Shown here: positions 24,183 to 33,774 of the stretch, piece after piece
Layout of the letters: each line of letters starts with the position of its first letter
Position numbering within the stretch: position 1 is the stretch's first letter
Source of the DNA: Bacillota bacterium
GTDB taxonomy: Bacteria > Bacillota > SHA-98 > Ch115
Reading direction: 5' to 3'
Assembly (NCBI GenBank): GCA_012842565.1
Contig: DUSO01000018.1
Span: 1 to 42,168, forward strand
Length of the DNA: 42,168 nt
Notes under the pieces: generated by a model
What the model was told of the DNA's origin: nothing
Seen by the model: the letters and a program-made list of their open reading frames with translations, nothing else
Databases searched by the model: none
Program-made: the position numbers and the translations under genes

Positions 24183-25130
24183 TTGGCAGTGCGGGACCGT
24201 ATGTCAACCAGGGCTATGGTGGAAGGCGCGTTACTTGTCGCCATCACCATCCTGCTATGTGTGCTGGACGCCTATGTACCTCTCTTTGCCCTTGTGTATC
24301 CCATCCCTGTCGTCATACTGGTGACCAGGCATGGCCTGCGAGCCGGGCTTCTGGCTACCGTCATCGCGGTCCTGGGGACGGCTGCGATTACCGGGCCTGT
24401 GCAGGGGGTAACGGTGCTGGCAAAGGTAGGGATTGCCGGCGTGACGCTGGGGGAGTGCCTCAGGCGAAAGCTCTCTCCCATATTGACAATAGGGATAACA
24501 GCAGTGGCCGTTGCCGTTTCCGTCGCTCTGTTATTTGGCATATCAGCGCTGGCCTTTGGTTTTGACGTTGCACAGCTGGAAAAGGAATTTACCCGCAGCA
24601 TCCAGGGTGCACTGGCCTTTTACAGACACCTCGGGATGCCCGAGAAAGAACTGGAGACAGCGAGGAAGACACTCCAGCAGATGATAGAGATTGCGAAGAT
24701 ATCTCTACCTGCTATACTGTTTTTGGCTGTTATAATGTTAAGTGTGATCAACTATCTTATATCGGCTGCCGTCCTGAGAAAGCTGCGGTACGAAATACCG
24801 CAATTGCCCAGGTTCTCAATGTGGCAGATACCCTGGTACTGGGGATGGGGGTATATTGCCGGCGGGGCCATGACAGTGCTCGGGCAGGCCTACGGAAGAG
24901 ACATCATATTCAGGATCGGGTTTAATCTCGTGGCCATATTCTCTTACGTATTCCTCATCCAGGGTTTGTCTGTGGCATGGTACTTCATGGACAGGTATAA
25001 AGTCAGCAGTCCCTTGCGATATTTGCTGACGTTTTTCATGATGTTTACCCGGCTGATCTCCCAGGTTGTGGTCTGGGCTGGCCTTTTTGATGGATGGTTT
25101 GACTTTAGAAAAATCCGGTCCCGGGCATGA
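24183..25130 (+). CDS. yybS: YybS-like DUF2232 membrane protein
   Basis: A polytopic membrane protein of about 315 residues with at least seven hydrophobic stretches, among them GALLVAITILLCVLDAYV, AVAVSVALLFGISALAF, LPAILFLAVIMLSVINYLI and FNLVAIFSYVFLIQGLSVA. This pattern and the place upstream of rplI match YybS (DUF2232), an ECF-S-component-like family of unknown substrate. The start is uncertain: TTG 24183 is five bases past AGAGGTG, GTG 24189 is eleven past it, and ATG 24201 is further. Confidence 0.8.
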   Translation: MAVRDRMSTRAMVEGALLVAITILLCVLDAYVPLFALVYPIPVVILVTRHGLRAGLLATVIAVLGTAAITGPVQGVTVLAKVGIAGVTLGECLRRKLSPILTIGITAVAVAVSVALLFGISALAFGFDVAQLEKEFTRSIQGALAFYRHLGMPEKELETARKTLQQMIEIAKISLPAILFLAVIMLSVINYLISAAVLRKLRYEIPQLPRFSMWQIPWYWGWGYIAGGAMTVLGQAYGRDIIFRIGFNLVAIFSYVFLIQGLSVAWYFMDRYKVSSPLRYLLTFFMMFTRLISQVVVWAGLFDGWFDFRKIRSRA

Positions 25131-25157
25131 CCAATCTGGATTTGGGGGGCGTCTTAG

Positions 25158-25607
25158 ATGAAGGTCATTTTGAATCAGGACGTCAAGGGTCTGGGCAAAG
25201 AAGGAGAGATCGTCAATGCGTCTGAGGGGTACGCCCGGAACTATCTTATCCCCAGAGGGCTGGCGATAGAGGCTTCAGAGAAGAATCTCAAGATCCTCGA
25301 CGCCAAGAAAAAAGCAGCTGATGATAAGGCCCGGCGGGAACTTGCCCAGGCCAGGGATGCCGGCGAGCGCCTCTCCAGGGGAGTTGTCAGGATAAGAGCC
25401 CGCGCTGGCGAGGGTGGGAAGCTCTTTGGCTCCATAACGGCCAAGGACATCGCTGACGCGGTTGCATCGAGTCTCAGAGTTGAAATCGATAAAAAGAAAA
25501 TTGAGCTTGAAGAGCCGATAAAGGTGGCCGGAAGGTATACGGTGCCGGTAAGGCTGCACCCTCAGGTTACGGTAGACTTGCGCCTTGAGGTCGTCGCCGA
25601 AACGTAA
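25158..25607 (+). CDS. rplI: 50S ribosomal protein L9
   Basis: A 149-residue L9 with the N-terminal [20 protein letters not shown] and [17 protein letters not shown], a long central helix (about 45-80), and a C-terminal domain with [15 protein letters not shown]9 binds 23S rRNA near the L1 stalk and limits frameshifting. Start ATG 25158 after GGGGGG; 27 bases follow the yybS stop. Confidence 0.96.
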   Translation: MKVILNQDVKGLGKEGEIVNASEGYARNYLIPRGLAIEASEKNLKILDAKKKAADDKARRELAQARDAGERLSRGVVRIRARAGEGGKLFGSITAKDIADAVASSLRVEIDKKKIELEEPIKVAGRYTVPVRLHPQVTVDLRLEVVAET

Positions 25608-25648
25608 CCTGCCGGAGGCTCTTTGTGTCTGTGGTGGGGGGAGAAGTC

Positions 25649-27739
25649 ATGCCGGTGAATTCGTTAATGAAGAAGATTGCAGCTATAGCGAGCCCGAACC
25701 TCGCAAGAAAAATGGAGGCGGACGAGCAGGTAAAACGCCAGACGGCTGCCCTGTTTGGGCTTCTTTCGAGCATTTACGGGGCGGATAAGCTCGTCCTGCG
25801 TGCGGGCAAGCTCGATGCCCTTGCCTTGATGAGGTCTCCGGTGCTCGAAGAACGTGTCCTGGCATTAGAGAGACTGATCTACGAGGACCCCACCATCGAA
25901 GCCGTACCTCGTCCGAACGAGATTCCTCAGATATTGGATGAGCTGGAGGACGAGATTGCCGACCTGGTTGCACGCAAGGCTGTAGAGGACAAGATTGAGA
26001 AAAAGATAGCCGAACGAATGCAGAAGCGCCACGAGGAGTACATCCGCGAGATCAAGATGCAGCTTGTCAAGGAGCAGGGAGGTCCTGACAATGCTCAGAC
26101 GCTAAAGAAGTATGCTGATCTTGAGAAGCTCGAGCAGAGAAAACTGTCAAGATCAGTGATCGACCTCCTCAGGCCATCTTCCTTGGATGAGGTTGTTGGA
26201 CAGGAACGCGCAATACGGGCGCTTTTGTCAAAGATAGCCTCGCCTTTCCCGCAGCATGTCATTCTTTACGGACCTCCCGGGGTGGGCAAGACCACAGTGG
26301 CGAGGCTCGTGCTCGAAGAGGCGAAGCGCAGGAAATTCACGCCCTTTGATAAAAGGGCGAAGTTCGTAGAAGTCGACGGCACCACGCTCCGGTGGGACCC
26401 GAGGGAGGTTACGAACCCGCTCCTGGGATCTGTTCATGACCCGATCTACCAGGGGGCAAAAAGGGACCTGGCGGAAACCGGCATACCGGAGCCCAAGCTC
26501 GGGCTTGTGACAGAGGCCCACGGCGGGGTGCTGTTCATCGATGAGATAGGGGAGCTTGATCCCCTCCTCGTGAGCAAGTTGCTCAAGGTCCTGGAGGATA
26601 AGAGGGTCATGTTTGATTCGTCGTATTACGACCCCGACGATCCACATGTGCCGAAATATGTAAAGAAGCTTTTCGAGGAGGGTGCTCCGGCGGACTTCAT
26701 CCTGATAGGCGCCACTACCAGGGATCCCGAGGAAATAATCCCGGCCTTGAGATCCCGCTGTGCCGAGGTCTTCTTTGAGCCCCTGACCACCAGCCGTATT
26801 CAAGAGATAGTCAGGAATGCGGCTGCAAAATTAAAAGTGGACCTTGAAGATGGTGTGACGGAGGTAATCAGCGATTACACAGTTGAAGGCCGCAAGGCCA
26901 TAGGCATCCTCGCAGATGCATACGGTCTGGCCCTGTATCGAAGCTACCAGGGTAAATCCGGTGGTGGTGATACTCGCATGATGGTGACCCGGCAGGATGT
27001 CCTGGAAGTGATTCAGACATCCCGCCTTGTCCCCAATATCGTGACCAAGGCCGCTGATACCTGCGAGATCGGCAGGGTCCTGGGGCTTGGCGTGCGCGAG
27101 TACCTGGGCTCCATCATCGAGATCGAAGCTGTGGCCTTCCCGGCGAGGGATCAGGCCAAGGGGAGCATCAGGTTCAATGAGACCGCCGGGAGCATGACCA
27201 GGGATTCGGTTTTCAATGCTGCATCTGTATTCAGGAGCCTGACCGGACAAGACCTCTCAGATTGGGATGTTCATGTTAACGTAGTCGGTGGTGGGCTCAT
27301 AGATGGGCCCTCGGCAGGCGTAGCTGTCCTCGTAGCCATCTATAGCGCCGTAAAGGGCATTCCAATCCGGCAGGATGTAGCCATTACCGGGGAGCTCTCG
27401 ATACAGGGCAAGGTCAAGCCGGTGGGGGGCATCTTCGAAAAGATATATGCCGCCCGGCAGGCCGGCATGAAAAAGGTGGTCATCCCCCATGAGAATGAAA
27501 AGGATGTGCCGGCAGGGTTGCGTGACATCGAGGTTGTAGCTGCAAAGGACATCAGGGATGTGCTCTTTGCTGTTTGCGGTGCTCCAGCAGAGGATATTGA
27601 AGCGGCACGTAAGGATATTGTAGAGGCGCGCAAGGTGCTTTCGCGGGACGACAGGCGTAAGACGAGAAAGAACACAGGGATAAAGAGCCCTGGAAAGGAA
27701 GACATTATTCAGGAAAGAAATAGCGCTACAGGGGCATAG
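25649..27739 (+). CDS. lonC: Lon family ATP-dependent protease LonC
   Basis: A 696-residue protease of the LonC group, found in sporulating Clostridia. Walker A is GPPGVGKTT (about 208-216), Walker B is GGVLFIDEIGEL, and the proteolytic dyad is S555 in DGPSAGVA and K598 in GGIFEKIYAA, 43 residues apart as in Lon. An N-terminal charged coiled-coil stretch (about 95-165) replaces the LON substrate domain. The C-terminal ~40 residues are Lys/Arg-rich and variable. The frame is open to 25625, but GGGGGGAG at 25636-25643 supports ATG 25649. It lies between rplI and dnaB; its client proteins are unknown. Confidence 0.93.
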   Translation: MPVNSLMKKIAAIASPNLARKMEADEQVKRQTAALFGLLSSIYGADKLVLRAGKLDALALMRSPVLEERVLALERLIYEDPTIEAVPRPNEIPQILDELEDEIADLVARKAVEDKIEKKIAERMQKRHEEYIREIKMQLVKEQGGPDNAQTLKKYADLEKLEQRKLSRSVIDLLRPSSLDEVVGQERAIRALLSKIASPFPQHVILYGPPGVGKTTVARLVLEEAKRRKFTPFDKRAKFVEVDGTTLRWDPREVTNPLLGSVHDPIYQGAKRDLAETGIPEPKLGLVTEAHGGVLFIDEIGELDPLLVSKLLKVLEDKRVMFDSSYYDPDDPHVPKYVKKLFEEGAPADFILIGATTRDPEEIIPALRSRCAEVFFEPLTTSRIQEIVRNAAAKLKVDLEDGVTEVISDYTVEGRKAIGILADAYGLALYRSYQGKSGGGDTRMMVTRQDVLEVIQTSRLVPNIVTKAADTCEIGRVLGLGVREYLGSIIEIEAVAFPARDQAKGSIRFNETAGSMTRDSVFNAASVFRSLTGQDLSDWDVHVNVVGGGLIDGPSAGVAVLVAIYSAVKGIPIRQDVAITGELSIQGKVKPVGGIFEKIYAARQAGMKKVVIPHENEKDVPAGLRDIEVVAAKDIRDVLFAVCGAPAEDIEAARKDIVEARKVLSRDDRRKTRKNTGIKSPGKEDIIQERNSATGA

Positions 27740-27752
27740 AGAGGTGACCAGC

Positions 27753-29090
27753 ATGGCCGCCTTACCCGCCGGGGACAGGATACCCCCCCAGAATATCGAG
27801 GCCGAGCAATCGACCTTGGGCTCCATGTTGATCGACAAGGACGCAATAGCCCGTGTCTTTGAGATACTCAGGCCCGAGGACTTTTACAAGGAGGCCCACA
27901 GGCTGGTATATGAGGCGATAATCGCCCTCTACGACAAGGCCCAGCCAGCCGACGTGGTGACCGTAACAGAACAGCTGCGCAAGCAAAACGCCCTCGAGAG
28001 GGCCGGGGGCGCCGCGTACATAACCGCCCTGGTGAATGCAGTCCCTACCGCGGCAAATGTAGAATACTATGCCCAGATTGTCAAGGATAAGGCCCTGTTA
28101 CGCTCATTGATTACCGCCGGCACCGAGATTGCTGCGCTTGGCTATGAAACTCAGGACGACGTGGAGGCTGCCCTTGACACTGCTGAGCAGCTGGTATTCA
28201 GGATCGCCCAGAACAAGCGGAGCGACGGCGTAACCGACATCAAGACTGTCCTTATCGAAAGCTTCGAGCGTATTGAATACCTTTATGCCAATAAGGGCGG
28301 GGTGACCGGGATTCCCTCGGGGTTTACCGACCTGGACCAGCTCACGTCCGGGTTCCAGCCGTCCGACCTCATAATCATCGCCGCCCGTCCGAGCATGGGC
28401 AAGACTACATTTGCCCTGAACGTAGCGGAGCATGTGGCCGTTCGAGAGAAGGTCCCGGTCATAATCTTTAGCCTGGAGATGTCCCGGGAACAGGTGGCCC
28501 AAAAGATGCTCTGTGCTGCTGCAGGCGTTGATAATCAGCGCCTGAGGACCGGGTTCTTGAAGGATTCCGACTGGGCCAAGCTCTCAAATGCCCTTGGTGT
28601 GCTGAGCGAAGCCCCGATATTCATTGACGATACGCCAGCAATGACCGCCATGGAGCTCAGGGCAAAAGCCAGGAGGACAAAGGTCCAGCACGGCCTGGGC
28701 CTCATAATCGTGGACTACATCCAGCTGCTGCAGACCAGGAACCGTTCGGAAAGCCGCCAGCAGGAGGTTTCCGAGATATCCCGCGCCATGAAGTCACTGG
28801 CAAAGGAGCTCAACGTGCCGGTCATCGCGCTGTCGCAATTGAGCAGGGCAGCTGAACAGAACCCCAGGGCAGTCCCAAGGTTGGCCAACCTGCGCGAGTC
28901 GGGCAGCCTCGAACAGGACAGCGATGTTGTCATCTTTCTCTATCGTGAGGATTACTACGAACAGGACACGGAAAACAAGGACATCACAGAGGTCATTGTC
29001 GCCAAACAAAGGAACGGCCCGACGGGCTCGGTCAAGCTGCTGTTTCAGAAGGAATTCTCGCGTTTTGCCAATATAGAGCTGAGACGATGA
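27753..29090 (+). CDS. dnaB: Replicative DNA helicase
   Basis: A 445-residue DnaB-type helicase (DnaC in Bacillus nomenclature) that unwinds DNA ahead of the replication fork as a hexamer. The N-terminal domain reads RIPPQNIEAEQSTLGSML and EDFYKEAHRLVYEAI; the RecA-like domain has Walker A AARPSMGKTT, then SLEMSREQ, LIIVDYIQLL and LRESGSLEQDSDVV. ATG 27753 has GAGGTGA about six bases upstream; GTG 27744 is in frame but less well placed. No intein is seen. Confidence 0.96.
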   Translation: MAALPAGDRIPPQNIEAEQSTLGSMLIDKDAIARVFEILRPEDFYKEAHRLVYEAIIALYDKAQPADVVTVTEQLRKQNALERAGGAAYITALVNAVPTAANVEYYAQIVKDKALLRSLITAGTEIAALGYETQDDVEAALDTAEQLVFRIAQNKRSDGVTDIKTVLIESFERIEYLYANKGGVTGIPSGFTDLDQLTSGFQPSDLIIIAARPSMGKTTFALNVAEHVAVREKVPVIIFSLEMSREQVAQKMLCAAAGVDNQRLRTGFLKDSDWAKLSNALGVLSEAPIFIDDTPAMTAMELRAKARRTKVQHGLGLIIVDYIQLLQTRNRSESRQQEVSEISRAMKSLAKELNVPVIALSQLSRAAEQNPRAVPRLANLRESGSLEQDSDVVIFLYREDYYEQDTENKDITEVIVAKQRNGPTGSVKLLFQKEFSRFANIELRR

Positions 29091-29138
29091 CCGAAAACCA
29101 AGCCTGCGCAGGCCCCGGGCCTTAGGGAGGTTATAGGT

Positions 29139-30437
29139 ATGGCCACAGTAGCAGTAGTAGGCACCCAGTGGGGTGACGAGGGCAAGGGCAAAATCACGGA
29201 CCTCTTGGCATCCAGGGCGGATATCATCGTCCGTTACCAGGGAGGCAATAATGCAGGTCACACCGTCAAGATCGGGGACGAGCTCTTTAAGCTTCACCTG
29301 ATCCCTTCAGGTATATTCTACAGTGGAAAGCTCTCCGTCATCGGCAACGGCGTGGTCGTTGATCCTGGTGTCCTGATACAGGAGATGGAGGCGCTGGCAT
29401 CCAAGGGCGTTGATCTCTCCGGCCTCAGGGTAAGCGACAGGGCCCATGTGATAATGCCTTACCATGTCCTGCTCGACAAACTGGAAGAAGAGGCGAGAGG
29501 CACCAAGCGAATAGGGACCGTTGCAAAAGGCATCGGCCCTGCCTATACCGATAAGATCGCCCGCCGAGGTATAAGGATCGCAGACCTGGTGGACGAGGAG
29601 GCTTTCAGAGAGAGGCTGGATGCGGTGCTGCCGCACAAAAACAAGGAGATAGAGCGGCTATACGGGGGCACTCCCTTCTCCAAGGCGGACATCGTGGAAG
29701 AGTACCTGGGATATGGCAGGCGGATCAAGCCATATGTGGTGGATTGTTCATCCCTATTGAACGACGCAATTGATAGGGGCAAGCATATCCTATTCGAGGG
29801 TGCACAGGGTACCCTACTCGACGTAGATCATGGTACCTACCCTTACGTGACGAGTTCGTGGCCTACTGCAGGCGGGGCTGCCGCCGGGACGGGGGTAGGG
29901 CCTACGCGGATCGGCAGAGTGGTGGGCGTGGCCAAGGCTTACACCACCAGGGTAGGCCAGGGCCCATTCCCCACCGAGATAGACGGCCCACTGCAAGATG
30001 AGCTCCGGGAAAAGGGAATGGAATACGGTACTACGTCAGGCCGGGCGAGGAGATGCGGGTGGTTCGACGCCGTGGGGGTCAGGTATGCCGCAAGAGTAAA
30101 CGGCCTGTGGGGCCTGGCAGTAATGCACCTTGACACCTTGAGCGGGTTCCCTACCGTAAGGATATGCACCGGCTACAAGCTGGGCGACAAGGTGCTGACG
30201 AGCCCGCCCAGCACCATCAAGGCGCTCGAAGCCTGCGTGCCGGTCTACGAGGAGCTCGAGGGATGGCCGGAGGGGACGTGCAAGGTGGAGCGATATGAAG
30301 ACCTGCCAGGGGCTGCCAGGAGATACCTTGCCCGTATCTCGGAGCTTATAGGTGTGCCTATTGCTATCGTTTCCGTCGGCAGGGAGCGCAGCGAGACCAT
30401 AGTCATAAAGGAGCCTTTTGAGGGAAGTCCTTCATGA
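29139..30437 (+). CDS. purA: Adenylosuccinate synthetase
   Basis: A 432-residue enzyme that joins IMP and aspartate using GTP, the first step from IMP to AMP. The P-loop is GTQWGDEGKGK, followed by QGGNNAGHT, GIGPAYTDK, FEGAQGTLLDVDHGTYPYVT and TSGRARRCGWFD. Start ATG 29139 after AGGGAGGT. It closes the conserved block, 48 bases after dnaB, and runs head-on into the AEC gene with 17 bases between stops. Confidence 0.96.
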   Translation: MATVAVVGTQWGDEGKGKITDLLASRADIIVRYQGGNNAGHTVKIGDELFKLHLIPSGIFYSGKLSVIGNGVVVDPGVLIQEMEALASKGVDLSGLRVSDRAHVIMPYHVLLDKLEEEARGTKRIGTVAKGIGPAYTDKIARRGIRIADLVDEEAFRERLDAVLPHKNKEIERLYGGTPFSKADIVEEYLGYGRRIKPYVVDCSSLLNDAIDRGKHILFEGAQGTLLDVDHGTYPYVTSSWPTAGGAAAGTGVGPTRIGRVVGVAKAYTTRVGQGPFPTEIDGPLQDELREKGMEYGTTSGRARRCGWFDAVGVRYAARVNGLWGLAVMHLDTLSGFPTVRICTGYKLGDKVLTSPPSTIKALEACVPVYEELEGWPEGTCKVERYEDLPGAARRYLARISELIGVPIAIVSVGRERSETIVIKEPFEGSPS

Positions 30438-30454
30438 TGGGGGTGCCATCCGCT

Positions 30455-31399
30455 TTACGGAAGTGCGGCAGCCTTGAGCGCCCCCGCCATATTCAGGATC
30501 AGGGGCACCGAGATCAGGCTTATTAGAGTGGTCAGGAGCACCCCGATAGAAGCTATGGCTTCATTGGCACCATAGCGCCTGGCGAATGTAGGGGCGCTCA
30601 CCATGGTGGGCATGGCGGCCTGCATGATCAGGACGGCCCTGGCAAGGCCGTCAATTCCCGTCCAGGCCGCGGTGAGGATTGCCAGGGTGGGAGATAGGAC
30701 GAGCTTGAAAAGGATCGCCGCGACCATAGTGCCCCAAATAGGCGACTGCGTTAGCGAGAAGACGGCCTCATAGAGGGTTGCCCCGAGCACAATCATTGCC
30801 AGGGGGGTCGCCATCCCGCCCAGGATGTTCATGGCTTTAAGGATTGCCCCCGGCACGCTGACGCCTGCCGCGTTCATGGCAAGGCTAAGTACCAGGGCGA
30901 TCAACGTTGGGCTCAAAATGCCTTTGGGACCGTTTTGCGTCCTGTGGCCGGAATGCCTAAAGACCCATACGCCGAGCGTCCACAGGACCACAGTAACCCC
31001 GAAATCGAACATAAGCACGTAAATCGTCGACCTCGGACCAAAAATGAGCTGTGCCAGCGGGAGCGCGAGGAAGATCGTATTCCCCTGAGCCGATATATTG
31101 ACAAAGCTGGCTCTATCCGGTTGTGCCAGGTCTAGCATACTTGTGCTGACCAGATAGGCCAGCAAAGTCAAAATACCTGATATCGCGATTCCCGCCATGA
31201 AGAGATGCCAGGCGCCAATGGGGATCCTTCCGTTCATCCCTCCGACAGAGCCAAAAGCTACAGCCGGATATGCTACATCAAGCACCAGCATACTCAGGCT
31301 ACGCACGTCGTCATAATTTATCAACCGGATCTTTCGTATGAGTGCTCCGATTGATATGATCACAGTCATGATCAGGAGCGGCTCTGACATCTGTCCCAT
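30455..31399 (-). CDS. AEC family transporter (auxin efflux carrier type)
   Basis: A 314-residue membrane protein with about ten hydrophobic segments in two repeated halves, for example LLIMTVIISIGALIRK and WHLFMAGIAISGILTLLAYL, and the family elements SAQGNTIFLALPLAQLIFG and AAMPTMVSAPTFARRYG. Bacterial AEC proteins move small carboxylates such as malate or malonate, or other organic anions; the substrate here is unknown. The start is ATG 31399 or the in-frame ATG 31390. It is divergent from the LacI gene, whose operator-like array lies about 200 bases upstream of its start. Confidence 0.85.
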   Translation of the reverse strand: MGQMSEPLLIMTVIISIGALIRKIRLINYDDVRSLSMLVLDVAYPAVAFGSVGGMNGRIPIGAWHLFMAGIAISGILTLLAYLVSTSMLDLAQPDRASFVNISAQGNTIFLALPLAQLIFGPRSTIYVLMFDFGVTVVLWTLGVWVFRHSGHRTQNGPKGILSPTLIALVLSLAMNAAGVSVPGAILKAMNILGGMATPLAMIVLGATLYEAVFSLTQSPIWGTMVAAILFKLVLSPTLAILTAAWTGIDGLARAVLIMQAAMPTMVSAPTFARRYGANEAIASIGVLLTTLISLISVPLILNMAGALKAAALP

Positions 31400-31592
31400 C
31401 TCATTCGGTACCCCTCATGCCGGTTCAGTGAGCGCCAATCCCCTCTCCGCCAATGAGGAGGGCGTTCATCCATAAAAGTAGTAAAGTAGAGTCCTGGCAT
31501 ACGATCGTGATAATTCGGGACATCGCGTAATATTCCTGCCGGGGGTGTCCGTTATATAGCAGGAGATCTGCCTAAAGGGTTGAATATATTCC

Positions 31593-31628
31593 GTGAACGG
31601 TTACGTGATCGCTCACGTGATCGCTCAC
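31593..31628. promoter_or_regulatory. Three abutting 12-bp LacI-type operator-like sites
   Basis: GTGAACGGTTAC (31593-31604), GTGATCGCTCAC (31605-31616) and the identical GTGATCGCTCAC (31617-31628) lie end to end. All fit GTGAnCGnTnAC, with the central CG and near-palindromic arms typical of LacI/GalR-family operators. TATATT at 31585-31590 just upstream could be a -10 box. The array is 43 bases before the LacI-family start, which suggests autoregulation. Confidence 0.7.
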
Positions 31629-31670
31629 GGAATGAATGCCGGAGGGTGGCGAAGGAGACGGGTCAAAACG

Positions 31671-32741
31671 ATGGGGATCACCATGAAGGATATCGCCAGG
31701 CTTGCCGGGGTTTCTGTCAACACAGTCTCCCGCGCGTTGAACGGCAAGCCTGAGATAGATGAAAAGACGAGACAGCGGATCTTAGAGATTGCAAGGGAGC
31801 ATAGCTACAGCCCAAACAGCCTCGCAGCTTCCCTCGCGTCAAAAAAGACCAGGACGGTCGGCCTTATTGTTCCTGATATATGTGACCCTTTTTACGCTCA
31901 GCAGGCTCGCGGAGTGGAAGACATGGCCAGGGCCCGGGGATATACCGTGATCCTGATAAATACCGATGAGGACCCCAAGACCGAGCTCAAGGCGGTGGAT
32001 ACCCTTCGTAGCAAGAGGGTGGATGGGATGCTCCTTACCTCAGTGTTTCCGGGCATAGACCACGTGGTCTTGCTGCAGAAGCAGCATATCCCCTTTGTCC
32101 TGCTCAATCGCCGGCTGACCTCCCTCGATACCGACTACGTAGTCAACGACAACATCAAAGGGGCCTATGAGGCCACAAGGCACCTTATAAGATTAGGCCA
32201 TACACGGATTGCCCATATCACGGGGCCGGAGCGAATTACGAGTGTCCGCGAACGCCTTGCCGGATACACCAAGGCTATTCAGGAGGCAGGGCTTTCCATC
32301 CAGGACGACCTCGTCTTTACAGGCGAAAGTCTTAAGCCCCAGTCAGGGGAAGTACTTGCACGGCGGGCCCTATCTGTCAATCCCAGGCCTACCGCTATCT
32401 TTGCCTTTTGCGACACCCTGGCGATGGGCGCCTATGCGACGGCCAAAGAGATGGGGCTTATGGTGCCTGAGGACCTTGCTATCGTTGGTTATGACGACAT
32501 CCCGTTTGCAGCCTGCTTCGAGGTTCCTTTGACCACCGTGGCCCAGCCCTCATATGAGATGGGCCGGACCGCGTGCAAAATCCTCCTCGACAGGATTGAG
32601 TCTGGTGGGAATGACCAGGAGCAGGAGGGTGTGCCCAAGGGACAGGTAGTGTTTGACGCGCGCCTGGTGATTCGAAAATCCTGTGGGGCATACTTGGGTC
32701 AGGAGAGACGGCGGCAGAATTTGGCCGTCATAAAGGGATAG
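31671..32741 (+). CDS. LacI-family transcriptional regulator
   Basis: A 356-residue LacI/GalR regulator. The helix-turn-helix and hinge are classic: MKDIARLAGVSVNTVSRALN, then YSPNSLAASLASKKTRTVG. The periplasmic-binding-like sensor follows (GLIVPDICDPFYAQQARGVE, RLGHTRIAHITGP, DLAIVGYDDIPFA). The frame is open back to 31593, but that DNA is the operator array; GAAGGAGAC at 31651-31659 supports ATG 31671, with ATG 31683 as an alternative. It heads the isomerase/ABC importer cluster and is probably its sugar-responsive repressor; the sugar is unknown. Confidence 0.92.
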   Translation: MGITMKDIARLAGVSVNTVSRALNGKPEIDEKTRQRILEIAREHSYSPNSLAASLASKKTRTVGLIVPDICDPFYAQQARGVEDMARARGYTVILINTDEDPKTELKAVDTLRSKRVDGMLLTSVFPGIDHVVLLQKQHIPFVLLNRRLTSLDTDYVVNDNIKGAYEATRHLIRLGHTRIAHITGPERITSVRERLAGYTKAIQEAGLSIQDDLVFTGESLKPQSGEVLARRALSVNPRPTAIFAFCDTLAMGAYATAKEMGLMVPEDLAIVGYDDIPFAACFEVPLTTVAQPSYEMGRTACKILLDRIESGGNDQEQEGVPKGQVVFDARLVIRKSCGAYLGQERRRQNLAVIKG

Positions 32742-32751
32742 TGATTCATAT

Positions 32752-33627
32752 ATGAAGGTCGGTTGTGCATACCTCGTTGCCATAAGCCGGTTCGGCTTTC
32801 CCCCGAGACCGGAGGACAACCTCAAGGCCATAAAGGATGTAGCTTCGGCTGGCTTTGACGGCATTGAGTTTGAAGCCGTGGCTGGTGCAAACCTGGAAGG
32901 CATTGAGCAGATCCGGGATGAAATCAAGGGGCTGCTCCGGGAATCGGGCCTGGAGGTAGCGAGTTTCACGGGTGTCATGCCGGAGCTTTATGCCCTGGAC
33001 CCCGGCTCCTCGAGCCAGGCTCTTGCCACGTTTGAGCGGATAGCCGGCCTTGCAAGCTATCTCGGGGCAAAGGTCATTGATTTCTGTCCCTACCTGCCCC
33101 CGGAGCTCCCGGGAGTTCCCGGATCCGAGCTGTATCTCGGGGGCCCTCCCACGCGTATTTCGCCAAAGCAAGGATTTTCATGGGAGAAGTTTTGGAATAA
33201 CGCAATCGACCAGACGGCACGATGCGGGGAAATAGCGGCCCGCTACGGCCTGCGCATGGCGATAGAAGGACGGGTCGGTGACTTTGTAGCTACCACTGAC
33301 GGGGTCCTGGCCCTTCTCGAGAAGTGTGACCCCGAGAATACAGGCCTCCTGCTCGATATCGCGCACGTCCATGCGGCCAAGGAGTATCTGGAGCTTGTGA
33401 TTCCAAAGGTTGGAAAGCGCATAATCCACGTCCATATCGCCGATAACCTCGGGGACCATGCCTACCACCGCCCCATGGGGGAAGGCAATATAGATTTCGA
33501 CATGGTCGTAAGGCTCCTCCGGCAGGTAGGGTATGACGGGTACCTCTGCGTTGACCTGGGGGGAATCGAGGACGTTTGGGCAAAGTCTGTGGAGGACCTG
33601 GCCAAGGTCCGCGCTCTCATTTCCTAG
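32752..33627 (+). CDS. Sugar phosphate isomerase/epimerase (xylose isomerase-like TIM barrel)
   Basis: A 291-residue TIM-barrel protein of the AP-endonuclease-2/xylose-isomerase-like family. Visible elements are AGFDGIEFEAVAG, a metal-site glutamate in MAIEGRVGD, TGLLLDIAHVHAA, the histidine run IIHVHIADNLGDHAYH and MGEGNIDFDMVVRLL. These bind a divalent metal and support aldose–ketose isomerisation or 3-epimerisation of a sugar or sugar acid. It starts 10 bases after the LacI gene and precedes the sugar importer, so it probably processes the imported compound. Confidence 0.82.
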   Translation: MKVGCAYLVAISRFGFPPRPEDNLKAIKDVASAGFDGIEFEAVAGANLEGIEQIRDEIKGLLRESGLEVASFTGVMPELYALDPGSSSQALATFERIAGLASYLGAKVIDFCPYLPPELPGVPGSELYLGGPPTRISPKQGFSWEKFWNNAIDQTARCGEIAARYGLRMAIEGRVGDFVATTDGVLALLEKCDPENTGLLLDIAHVHAAKEYLELVIPKVGKRIIHVHIADNLGDHAYHRPMGEGNIDFDMVVRLLRQVGYDGYLCVDLGGIEDVWAKSVEDLAKVRALIS

Positions 33628-33774
33628 AGGCCGGGCGCGGAGTATGCCGAATAGAGTTGGGAATAAGGGGGAATGGGCGGGGATCAGACACGGATAGACT
33701 GTTTTGGCATCAATGAAGGTCTGCAGGTCCCTATGATTGTCCCGGCACAGAATCTCGAGGGGAGGAAAAGACGG

